Shown here piece by piece: positions 19,780-28,794 of a stretch of DNA of 64,000 bases (positions are counted from its first letter, which is position 1; each line of letters begins with the position of its first letter). Under the pieces are notes generated by a model that was given only the letters and a program-made list of their open reading frames with translations, had not been told where the DNA came from and made no database searches. The translations under genes and the position numbers were made by a program. The DNA comes from Agrobacterium tumefaciens (GTDB lineage: Bacteria; Pseudomonadota; Alphaproteobacteria; Rhizobiales; Rhizobiaceae), in NCBI RefSeq assembly GCF_000834635.1, contig NZ_JXQV01000009.1, positions 248,001-312,000 on the forward strand, given 5' to 3'.

Positions 19780-20493
19780 TCACCTAACCGCGCTTGCCAA
19801 GCCTTTCACGAGTATCGGCCCTGTCGGTCTTCCGGTTGGGGAACCGCCGGTCTGTTCGAGGGTGATCTCGTAAAGCTGCTTGTCTGTTGGCGTTGGCAGC
19901 CGTGGCGTTTCAAGGCTCGCGGAGCGGTGCTCATCGAGAAGACCGAGCGAGATGGGGCCCATGTCGCGGTTCGGCAATGTCCAAACCTGCATGGTCTTTC
20001 CTTCCGGAACCGTAAAGTCTGCCAGCAGGCGAATTCTGGCGTGCTCATTGCTGAAGTCCTCAACAATCGCCTGAGGCTCGCCCGCTTCGTTCAGCAATAT
20101 TGCTATGACAACAGGTTCTGCCGTGCGCATAAGCGACCAGCCAAGACCTGCCGTCAACAGCACAGATGCTGCAAGCGAAGCGATGGCTGTTCGCTTCCAG
20201 AGCGACCTGCTGTTGTCATTGGAAGCAGGTTGCCGCTCTCGAGGTTTGTCCGCAGAAGGCGCATCGGCCAAGCGGCTGTCGATCCGCGACCAGAGATCGG
20301 CGCTGGGCACAACCGCATCCACAGAGATATCCAGCGGCAGAAACCGTTCCCGGCTTGATGCGATAGCAGCACGCAGTTCCGCGTTCTGATCGATCTCGTC
20401 GGTGACCCGCTGATGATTTTCCTCATCCAGAAGACCCAGCACATATTCATCTGCTGTCAGCGCAATGTCTTGAAGAGATATCGGCTGGGTCAT
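19780..20493 (-). CDS. RskA-like membrane anti-sigma factor
   Basis: The 237-residue protein has a short N-terminal cytoplasmic domain ([24 protein letters not shown]), one transmembrane helix ([21 protein letters not shown], about residues 105-125) and a periplasmic anti-sigma-K (RskA) type domain with [21 protein letters not shown] 20493 overlaps the sigma-factor stop in ATGA, which supports co-translation and co-function. It should hold the ECF sigma factor at the membrane until an envelope or redox signal releases it. The zinc ligands of ChrR-type anti-sigmas are not visible. Confidence 0.87.
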   Translation of the reverse strand: MTQPISLQDIALTADEYVLGLLDEENHQRVTDEIDQNAELRAAIASSRERFLPLDISVDAVVPSADLWSRIDSRLADAPSADKPRERQPASNDNSRSLWKRTAIASLAASVLLTAGLGWSLMRTAEPVVIAILLNEAGEPQAIVEDFSNEHARIRLLADFTVPEGKTMQVWTLPNRDMGPISLGLLDEHRSASLETPRLPTPTDKQLYEITLEQTGGSPTGRPTGPILVKGLASAVR

Positions 20494-21032
20494 GCCATGC
20501 ACTCCCGAAGCGAGGAAAGGCCGCGCCTGATCCAGGATTTCGCGGTTCCAAGCGGTATTTGCAGCCGCCCGGCAATTTCGCCATGGGTGTAGCCACCGAC
20601 ATAAGCCATGATGATGCCGCGGCGTCTTGTTTCATCCAGCGTGGAGAGGCAGTCGCGCAGCCTGCTGTTCTGATCCAGCCTGTGCCAGGATGTCATGATG
20701 TGCTCGACGTGGCTGGCCTCTTGCAACGTGTCCAGACGATCGTCCGACACAAGATCTTCGCGCTTGCCATCCCGCAACATGTTCAGAGCGCGGTTGCGCA
20801 CGATGGCATAGATCCAGCCCCGTGCTGACCCTCGTCCGGGCTCATATTGATGCGCGCTTTTCCAAATGCGGATGAATGCTTCCTGTACGACTTCCTCGGC
20901 CAGATCGCGTCGTCTTACGATGCGTTCCGCCACAGCGATCAGTCGGCCCGCCTCTTTATCGAAAATAACCCGCAGGCCATTCCGGTCGCCCTTGGCGCAG
21001 GCGTTGAGTGCTGTACCGAAATCATCTGCCAT
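20490..21032 (-). CDS. ECF RNA polymerase sigma factor (SigK/RpoE-like)
   Basis: From ATG 21032 (MADDFGTALNACAKGD) the product is 180 residues with region 2 (AERIVRRRDLAEEVVQEAFIRIWKSA...GWIYAIVRNRALNMLR) and region 4 (AYVGGYTHGEIAGRLQIPLGTAKSWIRRGLSSLRECM). It is the partner of the overlapping RskA-like gene. Neighbouring genes for envelope proteins, a methyltransferase and DUF proteins are likely targets; a shared promoter-like motif lies before two of them (21140-21169 and 23976-24006). Confidence 0.92.
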   Translation of the reverse strand: MADDFGTALNACAKGDRNGLRVIFDKEAGRLIAVAERIVRRRDLAEEVVQEAFIRIWKSAHQYEPGRGSARGWIYAIVRNRALNMLRDGKREDLVSDDRLDTLQEASHVEHIMTSWHRLDQNSRLRDCLSTLDETRRRGIIMAYVGGYTHGEIAGRLQIPLGTAKSWIRRGLSSLRECMA

Positions 21033-21139
21033 TGTCTGTCCGACGTCCAAAGAGCCTCTCCCGGCACACATATTCGTTTCAACACATACACCCGGAATTG
21101 ATGCCGAGATGCAAATCAAAAAAATATTTTGGCCGCTGC

Positions 21140-21169
21140 ATCCAAACGGCCACCCACATGTGTCTAACC
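21140..21169 (+). promoter_or_regulatory. Candidate ECF-sigma promoter before the DUF4394 gene
   Basis: ATCCAA (21140-21145) and TCTAACC (21163-21169) are separated as in an ECF promoter, ATCC-N21-TAACC overall, about 65 bp upstream of the next start codon. A near copy with one base less spacing precedes the DUF2147 gene on the other strand. RskA-paired SigK factors are known to use CATCC-like -35 boxes; CATCC is present here at 21139-21143. Confidence 0.45.
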
Positions 21170-21233
21170 TTTGAGAGCACTGACCGGCAAATTGCCTGGC
21201 ACCTCTCGAAACGGATAGAAACGGGAGAAAGAT

Positions 21234-22022
21234 ATGACCATTCTTCGCACAGCAACGATTGCCTCCGCCCTGCTTGCCACAAGCGCCACCTTCGCCTTTG
21301 CCGCGCCGGTACTAGGATTGGCGGGAGACAAGACGCTCGTCATGTTCGATACCGATAAGCCAGCCGTGACCAAGACCATGGACGTAACTGGCGTCGAAAA
21401 GCTCGTCGGCATTGATTTTCGCCCCGGCACCAAGACAGTCGTCGGCGTAACAGCTGACAATACAATCGTCTCGATCAACCTCGAAACGGGTGCCGCGACC
21501 GAAGTGGCAAAAATGGACAAGCCGCTGACCATGACGCAGGCCCCTGTTGTCGTAGACTTCAACCCTATGGCAGACCGTCTCCGTTACATGACCGGAACCA
21601 CGAACCACCGGGTGCATCCTGATACCGGTGCAGTGACCGTGGACGGCACATTGGCATTTGAAGATGCCGACATGCACAAGGGTGAAACGCCCAATATCGT
21701 TGCTGCCGCCTATACCAATTCCTACGGAAAGCCGGAAAAGACCGCGATGTACAACATCGACGCCACAATCGGCGCTCTTATCCAGCAGACCAAGCCCAAT
21801 GATGGAACCCTGAAGTCGATAGGCAAGCTGGGCATCGAAACCAAGCCTGCGACCTATGCCTTCGACATCCAGACGACGGCGGATGGCAAGAATACGGCCA
21901 TGCTTGTGGCTGGTACGGCTCTTTATACGGTCAATCTGGAAACCGGCAAAGCCACGAAGGCTGGCGACATCACCGGTGTCGAGCTGCCGCTTCGCGACAT
22001 CGCCGTGCTGCCTGCCATGTAA
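21234..22022 (+). CDS. Secreted DUF4394 protein
   Basis: The 262-residue precursor has a Sec signal peptide (MTILRTATIASALLATSATFAFAAP). The mature part looks like a beta-propeller-like DUF4394 domain with repeated phrases such as LVGIDFRPGTKTVVGVTADNTIVSINLETGAATEVA and VAGTALYTVNLETGKATKAGDI. It is divergent from the sigma/anti-sigma pair and has a candidate ECF promoter. Its function is unknown. The association with RskA-type sigma systems suggests an envelope-stress role. Confidence 0.85.
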   Translation: MTILRTATIASALLATSATFAFAAPVLGLAGDKTLVMFDTDKPAVTKTMDVTGVEKLVGIDFRPGTKTVVGVTADNTIVSINLETGAATEVAKMDKPLTMTQAPVVVDFNPMADRLRYMTGTTNHRVHPDTGAVTVDGTLAFEDADMHKGETPNIVAAAYTNSYGKPEKTAMYNIDATIGALIQQTKPNDGTLKSIGKLGIETKPATYAFDIQTTADGKNTAMLVAGTALYTVNLETGKATKAGDITGVELPLRDIAVLPAM

Positions 22023-22068
22023 TTGCGATGAGCGGCTGGCCAGGTAAAACCGGCCAGCCGTCACTCAC

Positions 22069-23085
22069 CTACTGGCCGTCATTTGCAATCTTCGTTTCAA
22101 GCGTCTTGGCAATGGCCTTCAGATTGCGGGGCTTACCGGCATTTTTTTCCATTGCAGCAATGGCGAGATCACTGGCCACATAATCCGATTTATGGCCAAG
22201 ATTGTGGACTACGATCAATTCCGCACCGCTGATATCGCGTGCGAGATGCCGGGAATGGATCTCGGTTGAAACCACCTCATCGACATCACCGGCGATGATA
22301 ACCGTTGGCGCCTTGATGGTGCGAAATGCAGGTGATGCGGCCTTGGCCCAGCCATTCAGCCCACCCACTTCCTGCGCATTATGGCGGAATGCGACCGGGC
22401 GCAGCGCCTGATAGGCACGGGTGCGGGAAATATAATCTGACGGCATAGGATTGGGCGCAAAGACGGATTTGACCGCCCCATCAATGGCAATGGCACCGGC
22501 AGCCGGTGCAATGAGCGTGCTGAACAGGACGCCGGTAACCGGGAAACGCGCCGCGTTATAGTACCATGCAATTCCCCCTGGCCATGGATAGAGGGCTGGC
22601 GAGAGAAACACCAGGCCCTCAACCATCTCCTTGTGCCGAACCGCAAAGGCTGCAGTGATTGCGCCGCCGAAGGAATGCCCGACAATAATCGCTTTCTTGA
22701 TGCCGCGCTTTTTCATGAGCGTGGCTATGGCATCGGCTTGGGCATCCGGCAGGATATTGGCCTTGGGCCCGATATCAGAACGGCCATGGCCCGGCCTGTC
22801 CACAAACAGCAGGGTTGCCTTGCCCTCAAGCTTTTCCCTGAATGCATACATCGGGTCATAGAGGCTGGTGCTGGCACCATGGATGAACACGATGGGCGGC
22901 AGAGTTGCGCCCTTCTTCGCAGGCAGCAAAACGCTGTTGAGCTGAAAGCCGCCGACATCGATGCGTTTTTCATCAATATTGGCGTGGCTTGATGACTGAG
23001 CATTGTCTGCTTTCTGCAAGGCCAACGCACTTTCTCCGAACATCAAAGCAGCGAGAATACCAAACACCGGCACAAGATAAGTCAT
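22069..23085 (-). CDS. Secreted alpha/beta hydrolase
   Basis: Starting at ATG 23085 (MTYLVPVFGILAALMFGESALALQ) the protein is 338 residues with an N-terminal signal or anchor helix. It is an alpha/beta hydrolase with oxyanion motif FIHGAST, a VDRPGHGRSD segment, nucleophile elbow GHSFGG, an acid in IAGDVDEVV and a catalytic His in VVHNLGHKSDYV. The substrate is not predictable. It is the third gene of a minus-strand DUF2147-DUF2177-hydrolase operon. Confidence 0.85.
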   Translation of the reverse strand: MTYLVPVFGILAALMFGESALALQKADNAQSSSHANIDEKRIDVGGFQLNSVLLPAKKGATLPPIVFIHGASTSLYDPMYAFREKLEGKATLLFVDRPGHGRSDIGPKANILPDAQADAIATLMKKRGIKKAIIVGHSFGGAITAAFAVRHKEMVEGLVFLSPALYPWPGGIAWYYNAARFPVTGVLFSTLIAPAAGAIAIDGAVKSVFAPNPMPSDYISRTRAYQALRPVAFRHNAQEVGGLNGWAKAASPAFRTIKAPTVIIAGDVDEVVSTEIHSRHLARDISGAELIVVHNLGHKSDYVASDLAIAAMEKNAGKPRNLKAIAKTLETKIANDGQ

Positions 23086-23117
23086 TCGAAGACCTTTGAC
23101 ATTTTGCGTTGGGACGA

Positions 23118-23534
23118 TCAACGGGAAGCCCGTCCACACAGTTTTTCTGTAATCCAATGCCCGGCGCAGGAGGCAACGGCAGAGAGCGTCGAGCCCCAGA
23201 TCAGGTCAGCGACGGTCAGTGTCGTGGACCAGTTCGCGAGAGTTGCCTGGTTGGTCAGGTCGTAGGTGCCATAGGCCATCAAACCCAACAGGCCGCCATA
23301 GACGAATGATGTGCGGAAACTCGACGTCGCCAGCCCTGCGCGAACCGCAAAAAAGGTCAGCCCTGCAGCATAGAGCAGATAGAAAATGACCGCTGGCGCG
23401 ACGCGAAATTCGGTGACGAGCATGTCTCCGAGCACGGGGCGGTAGAGCGCATTTGCCATCAGGCTCAGCCAGACAAAGTCTATCGCCAGAAAGACGATCA
23501 GTGTTGAGATGAAGGCAATCGCGCTCTTTTTCAT
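23118..23534 (-). CDS. DUF2177 membrane protein
   Basis: The 138-residue protein has four predicted transmembrane segments and the DUF2177 hallmarks: FLAIDFVWLSLMANALYRPVLGDML, then GLLGLMAYGTYDLTNQATLANWS and VADLIWGSTLSAVAS. Its function is unknown. Genes of this family occur repeatedly next to ECF sigma factors and cyclopropane synthase-like genes in proteobacteria, as here. Confidence 0.9.
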   Translation of the reverse strand: MKKSAIAFISTLIVFLAIDFVWLSLMANALYRPVLGDMLVTEFRVAPAVIFYLLYAAGLTFFAVRAGLATSSFRTSFVYGGLLGLMAYGTYDLTNQATLANWSTTLTVADLIWGSTLSAVASCAGHWITEKLCGRASR

Positions 23535-23557
23535 GGTCGGACCTTTGTGTTTTGAGA

Positions 23558-23932
23558 TTATGATTTGATGCGGGACCAGTTCACGCCCTTGCAGAGAATA
23601 CCCGCCAGCACACAGCCCTTCGTTGTCATGCTGTCGCCTTTCACGGAGACAGTGAGCTTGTAGGTCAGATCACGTTGCGGGTCGAAAGCCGTGCCGGAAT
23701 ATTCACCATCGGCTGTCCGCTTGATGCTCATTACCAGCTTGTCGCCCGCTTTTTCCTTGGGCGTGCCCGGCTTGATCCACGTATTTGTTGCGCAGATATC
23801 AGAACCACAGGCGCTGACTGAAACTCTCGCATTGCCATCGCCACGCGCCCATTCCCCGTTGATATCATTAGCAGACGCGGCACCTGCCGAAAGGGCGACC
23901 ATGCAGATTGCGTATTTCAAACCCGAATTCAT
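23558..23932 (-). CDS. Secreted DUF2147 protein
   Basis: A 124-residue precursor with signal peptide MNSGLKYAICMVALSAGAASA. The mature protein starts NDINGEWARGDGNARV and has conserved Cys pairs (ACGSDICAT and KGCVLAGILCKGVNWSR), matching DUF2147 lipocalin-like periplasmic proteins. It is first in a three-gene minus-strand operon and is preceded by the ATCC-N20-TAACC candidate promoter. Confidence 0.86.
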   Translation of the reverse strand: MNSGLKYAICMVALSAGAASANDINGEWARGDGNARVSVSACGSDICATNTWIKPGTPKEKAGDKLVMSIKRTADGEYSGTAFDPQRDLTYKLTVSVKGDSMTTKGCVLAGILCKGVNWSRIKS

Positions 23933-23975
23933 GTCGATCTCCTCACCGAGACGTTCACCCAGCCCGGTTGCAGAC

Positions 23976-24006
23976 GGTTAAACGGCTTTAAGGTTGCGTT
24001 GGATCA
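23976..24006 (-). promoter_or_regulatory. Candidate ECF-sigma promoter before the DUF2147 gene
   Basis: On the minus strand TGATCCAA is followed 16 bases later by TTTAACC (ATCC-N20-TAACC), ending 44 bp upstream of the DUF2147 start. It closely resembles the motif ahead of the DUF4394 gene. TGATCC is also the -35 of the RpoE/ChrR singlet-oxygen regulon in Rhodobacter. Confidence 0.45.
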
Positions 24007-24109
24007 CAAAAAACGTCAGTCCGGCTTTTTTCTGCTCCAGATGAAACCAATCACCTCACCACGCCGTAGACTACCGCAAGCAGCAACAGTGCGGGTGAAG
24101 GTAACTGTG

Positions 24110-24898
24110 ATGAATTATGGATTGTTGATCGGCATTGCCATTGGCCTTAGCCTCATCATGGTTTTGGCCTGGGCCATACAACGCCGGACCGGAGCGAGCG
24201 GCTGGATCGATACGATCTGGTCCTTTTCAGTCGGTCTGGGCGGCATCGCAGCGATTGTCTTTGCCGACGGTTCCTTTGAACGGCGCTGCGCCGCCTTCAT
24301 CATCATTTTGATATGGTCCATCCGGCTGGGCAGCCATATTGGTTCACGCACCAAGGGCGGCGGCGAAGACCCGCGTTATGCCAAGCTTGTTGAGGAGTGG
24401 GGCGAGAATGCCGGTCGTCGCCTCTTCCAGTTCCTGCAGATACAGGCGCTTGCGGCCTTTATTCTGGTTCTCGCTATTTATATTGCCGCATCGAACAGCA
24501 CGCCCTTCCCGACCTTTGCCGATATTCTGGGCCTTGCGATAGCGGCAATTGCCTTGGCAGGAGAGGCCATCTCGGACCGTCAGCTCGCGCAGTTTCGCGA
24601 GACACCGGAAGCCAAGACAGAGGTCTGCGAAGTCGGCCTCTGGCGATATTCGCGCCACCCCAATTATTTCTTCGAGTGGCTATTCTGGTGCACATGGCCT
24701 CTGCTGGCGCTGACGGGCTCGCCATTCTGGCTTCTGGCCACCCTTTTAGCACCTGCAATGATGTACTGGCTGCTGGTCTACGCATCGGGAATTCCACCGC
24801 TTGAGGAGCATATGCTGCGCTCTCGCGGCGAAAAATTCCGATCCTTGCAGCGTCGCGTCAACGCATTTTTCCCCGGACCACGAAAAGAGGATGTCTAA
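24110..24898 (+). CDS. DUF1295 membrane protein (steroid reductase-like)
   Basis: The 262-residue product (start at ATG 24110, MNYGLLIGIAIGLSL) has about six transmembrane segments and the C-terminal signature of DUF1295/isoprenylcysteine methyltransferase-like proteins: LWRYSRHPNYFFEWLFWCTW and IPPLEEHMLRSRGEKFRSLQRRVNAFFPG. The fold is that of 5-alpha-reductase-type lipid enzymes. It is tightly followed by a cyclopropane synthase-like gene (1-bp gap), so a role in modifying membrane lipids under stress is likely. Confidence 0.88.
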   Translation: MNYGLLIGIAIGLSLIMVLAWAIQRRTGASGWIDTIWSFSVGLGGIAAIVFADGSFERRCAAFIIILIWSIRLGSHIGSRTKGGGEDPRYAKLVEEWGENAGRRLFQFLQIQALAAFILVLAIYIAASNSTPFPTFADILGLAIAAIALAGEAISDRQLAQFRETPEAKTEVCEVGLWRYSRHPNYFFEWLFWCTWPLLALTGSPFWLLATLLAPAMMYWLLVYASGIPPLEEHMLRSRGEKFRSLQRRVNAFFPGPRKEDV

Positions 24899-24899
24899 G

Positions 24900-25931
24900 A
24901 TGAACATGCTCGCTTTTGCGATCAACCAGGTAGAAAAAGCACCCCTGTCCGACAGCGTCACGCTGGCAGGGATCGATTTTCTCTGCCGCAGAACGAAACG
25001 AAAGCTGGAGAAAGTGCCTCACGAGGATGAGCTGGCTTTCGTCCGGGACATGGGGAACTTCCCCGTCGCCACGCACACGGATGAAGCCAACCGGCAGCAT
25101 TACGAGGTGCCTGCGGAATTTTTCGCGCTGGTTCTGGGCGCACAGCGGAAATATTCCTGCTGCTATTACCCAAGTGCTGCAACGACCCTGTACGCGGCAG
25201 AAACAGCAGCTCTTGCCGAAACAGTGAAACATGCCGGTATTGTCGATGGCATGAACATTCTGGAACTCGGCTGCGGCTGGGGTTCCCTGTCGCTCTATCT
25301 GGCTCGACAGTTTCCAAACGCCCGCATCACGTCGGTGTCGAACTCTGCCTCGCAACGCGCCTACATCATGGCGGAGGCGGCGCTTCAAGGCGTGAATAAT
25401 CTGACGGTTATCACCGCTGACATGAACGACTTTGCGCCATCAGGCCAATATGACCGCATCGTGTCCATCGAGATGTTCGAGCACATGTCGAACTGGCGCG
25501 CCTTGTTTGAACGCACGCGCAGCTGGCTGAAGGAGGATGGCAAGCTTTTCATCCATGTCTTCACCCACAAGGACCGCTCCTACCGTTTCGATCCGAGCGA
25601 CCCCGCCGACTGGATTGCCCATCACTTCTTCACCGGTGGCATCATGCCGTCACGCGATCTGCCGCATCGCTTTGACGATATCTACACCGTAGAGGCAGAA
25701 TGGCACTGGTCTGGAGACCATTACAAGCGCACCGCTATGGATTGGCTTGCCAATTTTGACCGGGAATCCGAACGTATCGAGCCCATATTGAAGGCGGTCT
25801 ATGGCAAGGATGCCAATCTCTGGCGACGTCGCTGGCGGTTGTTCTTTCTGGCCACCGCTGGTCTGTTCGGACACGATAACGGTGCCGTGTGGAGTGTCGG
25901 ACACTACCTTCTATCGCCGACAAGGCCCTGA
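24900..25931 (+). CDS. Cyclopropane-fatty-acyl-phospholipid synthase family methyltransferase
   Basis: From ATG 24900, which has AAGAGG nine bases upstream, the protein is 343 residues, a little shorter than typical Cfa (about 380). It has the SAM-binding motif NILELGCGWGSLSLYLA, then EMFEHMSNW and FIHVFTHKDRSYRF, and FFTGGIMPS, all characteristic of the family. It would transfer a methyl or methylene group from SAM to unsaturated acyl chains at the inner membrane face. Operon partners are the DUF1295 gene upstream and a membrane protein 3 bp downstream. CfaA-like genes are part of singlet-oxygen ECF regulons in related bacteria. Confidence 0.88.
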   Translation: MNMLAFAINQVEKAPLSDSVTLAGIDFLCRRTKRKLEKVPHEDELAFVRDMGNFPVATHTDEANRQHYEVPAEFFALVLGAQRKYSCCYYPSAATTLYAAETAALAETVKHAGIVDGMNILELGCGWGSLSLYLARQFPNARITSVSNSASQRAYIMAEAALQGVNNLTVITADMNDFAPSGQYDRIVSIEMFEHMSNWRALFERTRSWLKEDGKLFIHVFTHKDRSYRFDPSDPADWIAHHFFTGGIMPSRDLPHRFDDIYTVEAEWHWSGDHYKRTAMDWLANFDRESERIEPILKAVYGKDANLWRRRWRLFFLATAGLFGHDNGAVWSVGHYLLSPTRP

Positions 25932-25934
25932 ACC

Positions 25935-26483
25935 ATGGCACAGGATGGAAAACTCGATCCCCTGACAGCCGCGACGGTGACCATTGCCTGGGTTATCATT
26001 CTCAACAAACCCTTCTATCCCGCGACAATCTGGTGGCTTCTGGGGGACGGTTTTCAGGCAGCCATGATCAGCGTCATCTCGATGCTGTTCTTCCTGGCCA
26101 TCCCCTTCCTTGCGCGCCGCTCACCACTGGCAGCGCGCATCGCCCTACCACTCATCGGCACCGTCGATACGGTGTTCGAGACAAAGCTTTTCGGGGTCGC
26201 GTCAGGCACGGAACTGTTTTTCGCGGCTTGCGTGATGCTGGTCGCAGTCTCATTCCGGCAAAGCGAAAGGCTGTGGCAAGTGGGAATGACCGGCGTGGTT
26301 TTTGCGGGATTTCTCTACACGCGCTATCTGCTCGGAGATGCGTGGCAAATGTGGAGCGCGCCTGACCTTGCAAAGCTGCTCAACCTCAACGCTTTTGCTG
26401 TCGCATGCCTCACGGCCTTTATCGCGTTGAGATATGCCGGCCTTCAGCGTGAGGGTCACTCCTCCGGCACAAGGCCGTCGTAA
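25935..26483 (+). CDS. Multi-spanning membrane protein, unknown function
   Basis: The 182-residue protein has roughly five hydrophobic segments (for example AATVTIAWVIILNKPFY, FQAAMISVISMLFFLAIPFLA and ELFFAACVMLVAVSF). It begins 3 bp after the methyltransferase gene and so is its operon partner. I do not recognise the family. Its last 28 bp overlap the convergent small gene at 26456-26728. Confidence 0.75.
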   Translation: MAQDGKLDPLTAATVTIAWVIILNKPFYPATIWWLLGDGFQAAMISVISMLFFLAIPFLARRSPLAARIALPLIGTVDTVFETKLFGVASGTELFFAACVMLVAVSFRQSERLWQVGMTGVVFAGFLYTRYLLGDAWQMWSAPDLAKLLNLNAFAVACLTAFIALRYAGLQREGHSSGTRPS

Positions 26484-26728
26484 ACCTCCAGCAGTGCTGC
26501 GGAAATCGCAGTCCCAAGATTGTTGGCTGCCTCGCGGATGGCGCTTTCGTCGCCATCCCGTGCGGCAATGGCAAGGTCTGAACCCTCAGCCGAAATAATG
26601 GCCTTGGCGCGCTCAATGGCCCAGAGGCCGAAGTCGCCGCGATTGTCGATCGATACAGTGTCCACGCTTGCTTCTCCAACCGTACCGCAGGCTGCGGCGT
26701 GGGCACGATATAGTCTTTCGCCGAGCAT
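26456..26728 (-). CDS. Small conserved-looking hypothetical protein
   Basis: A 90-residue acidic protein (MLGERLYRAHAAACGTVGEASVDTVSIDNRGDFGLWAIERAKAII...) with a helical second half and no membrane segment. Codon use looks like that of neighbouring genes. It converges with and overlaps the upstream membrane-protein gene by 28 bp. No function is recognised. Confidence 0.6.
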   Translation of the reverse strand: MLGERLYRAHAAACGTVGEASVDTVSIDNRGDFGLWAIERAKAIISAEGSDLAIAARDGDESAIREAANNLGTAISAALLEVYDGLVPEE

Positions 26729-26875
26729 TCTGTCAAAACTTGAGAGATGTTTCCCGATCGGCTAACAACCACAGTCATATCGCATCTGGATCAATGCACG
26801 GCCTATTTGCGTTAGGGTTGCAGTCGTTTTGATCGACGCAGCGTGAAAAAAGCCAGAATAAAGGAGGCATCTCCC

Positions 26876-28291
26876 ATGAGCCTGAAGTTTGGAACAAGCG
26901 GTCTTCGCGGACTTTCTGAAGATTTGAAAGGCGAGGCATCGACCATTTACGCGACTGCCTTTGCGCGACACCTGCTCACTTCAGGCTTGGCAAAAAAGGG
27001 AGATCCGGTGCTGATAGGTCAGGATTTTCGCGACTCCAGCCCTTCCATCGCGCAAACCTGCATTGGCGCTCTGAAGGCCGCTGGACTTACTCCCTTGGAT
27101 TGCGGCGCCCTGCCAACACCGGCACTGGCGCTTTACGGACTTTCGCTGAAGGCCGCAGCTCTGATGATCACGGGTTCCCATATCCCGGCAGATCGCAACG
27201 GCATCAAATTCTATCGCCCAGACGGCGAGATCGACAAGAAAGACGAATTGGCCATTGCCGAGCTTGCAAAACAGGTTGAAGCAGATGGCGTGAATCTCGA
27301 TGTATCGCAGGCGCAGGACCATTCGGCGCAAACCGCTGCCCTGTTTTTCCAGCGCGACGCCGCGATACTGCCTGAAAAGGCGCTCGCAGGCTTGAAAGTC
27401 GGCGTCTACCAGCACAGCACTGTCGCGCGCGATATGTTCGTGGATGTGCTGAAACATTATGGCGCAGAGGTCGTGGCTCTCGGCCGTTCCAAGACCTTCA
27501 TTCCCGTCGATACTGAGGCTGTATCGCCTGACACGCTGAAAAAGCTCGAAGCATGGGCCCGCGAGCATCATTTCGATGCGATCATTTCCGCTGATGGCGA
27601 TGGCGACCGCCCCTTGTTGGCCGATGAGAAGGGTGTGCCTCTTCGCGGCGATCTTCTGGGCCTCATCACCGCAAACTTCCTCAAGGCTGGCGTCGTCGTC
27701 ACGCCCGTAACATCCAATTCCGGCATTGAAGCCAGCGGGGATTTTGACGTCGTGCGCACCAAAGTCGGATCACCCTTCGTCATTGCAGGCATGGATGAGG
27801 CGCTGGCCGCAGGCAAGCAAGGCATCATCGGCTTTGAAGCCAATGGCGGGTTCCTCACGGCATCACCCTTTGAACTCAATGGCCAAACCATCTCCCCGCT
27901 CCCGACACGCGATTGCTTCCTGCCGCTGCTGGCTGCCTTGAAGCTGACGGCCGACCAGAAAAAGCCTCTGTCTGACATCGCTGCCGCCTACAAGCTGCCA
28001 GTAGCTGCTGCTGACCGCCTGCAGGATTTCGCGCAGGAAAAAAGCGCCGCCCTGATGGAACATCTGCGCTCGTCACGCGCCGATCTGGAAAGCTTTCTGG
28101 CTCCTGTGGGTACAGTTCAGGACACAAGCGATATCGACGGTCTTCGCGTTACGCTTGCCGATGGCAGCACAATTCACTTCCGCCCCTCTGGCAATGCGCC
28201 GGAGATGCGCTGCTATGTGGAAGCCGAAAATGAGGAAAAGGCGGCAGAACTGCTGGAAAAGGGTCTGAACCTCATCCGCAATTTTGGCTGA
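26876..28291 (+). CDS. Phosphomannomutase/phosphoglucomutase family enzyme
   Basis: The 471-residue protein (ATG 26876 with AAAGGAGG upstream) belongs to the alpha-D-phosphohexomutase superfamily. The active-site phosphoserine is Ser101 in TGSHIPADRNG. The metal loop is DGDGDRP, the sugar-binding loop GFEANGGFL, and the phosphate-binding loop RPSGNAPEMR. It interconverts hexose 1- and 6-phosphates, probably mannose or glucose, for polysaccharide precursors. It is monocistronic or the head of a small operon with the globin gene. The exact sugar cannot be told from the sequence. Confidence 0.88.
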   Translation: MSLKFGTSGLRGLSEDLKGEASTIYATAFARHLLTSGLAKKGDPVLIGQDFRDSSPSIAQTCIGALKAAGLTPLDCGALPTPALALYGLSLKAAALMITGSHIPADRNGIKFYRPDGEIDKKDELAIAELAKQVEADGVNLDVSQAQDHSAQTAALFFQRDAAILPEKALAGLKVGVYQHSTVARDMFVDVLKHYGAEVVALGRSKTFIPVDTEAVSPDTLKKLEAWAREHHFDAIISADGDGDRPLLADEKGVPLRGDLLGLITANFLKAGVVVTPVTSNSGIEASGDFDVVRTKVGSPFVIAGMDEALAAGKQGIIGFEANGGFLTASPFELNGQTISPLPTRDCFLPLLAALKLTADQKKPLSDIAAAYKLPVAAADRLQDFAQEKSAALMEHLRSSRADLESFLAPVGTVQDTSDIDGLRVTLADGSTIHFRPSGNAPEMRCYVEAENEEKAAELLEKGLNLIRNFG

Positions 28292-28392
28292 TAGCGTCTT
28301 CAGGTGCTGCGAAGCGAATTGCCGCACCTGCCCTTTGCAGTTGCGATTTCGAATCAAAAGCGGCAAAACGAGGGAAATGGAGACAGCATGAA

Positions 28393-28794
28393 TTGGCAGA
28401 CGAGACCATCACGCTCTACGAGGCAATTGGCGGTGAACGGACCGTCCGCGCGCTGACAAAGCGTTTCTATGTCCTGATGGACACTTTGCCGGAAGCAGCA
28501 CATTGCCGGGCCATTCATCCACCAGATATCTCAGGCAGCGAAGAGAAATTCACCGATTACCTCATCGGCTATCTCGGCGGCCCGCCTGTCTATGTGGAGA
28601 AATACGGCCACCCGATGCTGCGCAGGCGGCATTTCGTTGCGCCAATAGGCTCTGTCGAGCGCGACGAATGGTTGCTGTGTTTCCGCCGCGCGATGGATGA
28701 AACTATCAAAAATACAAAGCTGCGCGAGATCATCTGGGCGCCCGTCGAGCGATTGGCCTTCCATATGCAAAATCAGGAAGAGGCAACGGCATGA
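28393..28794 (+). CDS. Group II truncated haemoglobin
   Basis: The 133-residue protein has the 2-on-2 globin fold: LYEAIGGERTVRALTKRFYVLMDTLP, the group II signature FTDYLIGYLGGPPVYVEKYGHPMLRRRHFVAPI with the proximal His in RRRHF, and DEWLLCFRRAMDE. The start appears to be TTG 28393 behind GGAG; the nearby ATG 28388 is out of frame. Such globins bind O2 or NO and often serve detoxification. The DUF423 gene overlaps its stop by ATGA. Confidence 0.88.
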   Translation: MADETITLYEAIGGERTVRALTKRFYVLMDTLPEAAHCRAIHPPDISGSEEKFTDYLIGYLGGPPVYVEKYGHPMLRRRHFVAPIGSVERDEWLLCFRRAMDETIKNTKLREIIWAPVERLAFHMQNQEEATA

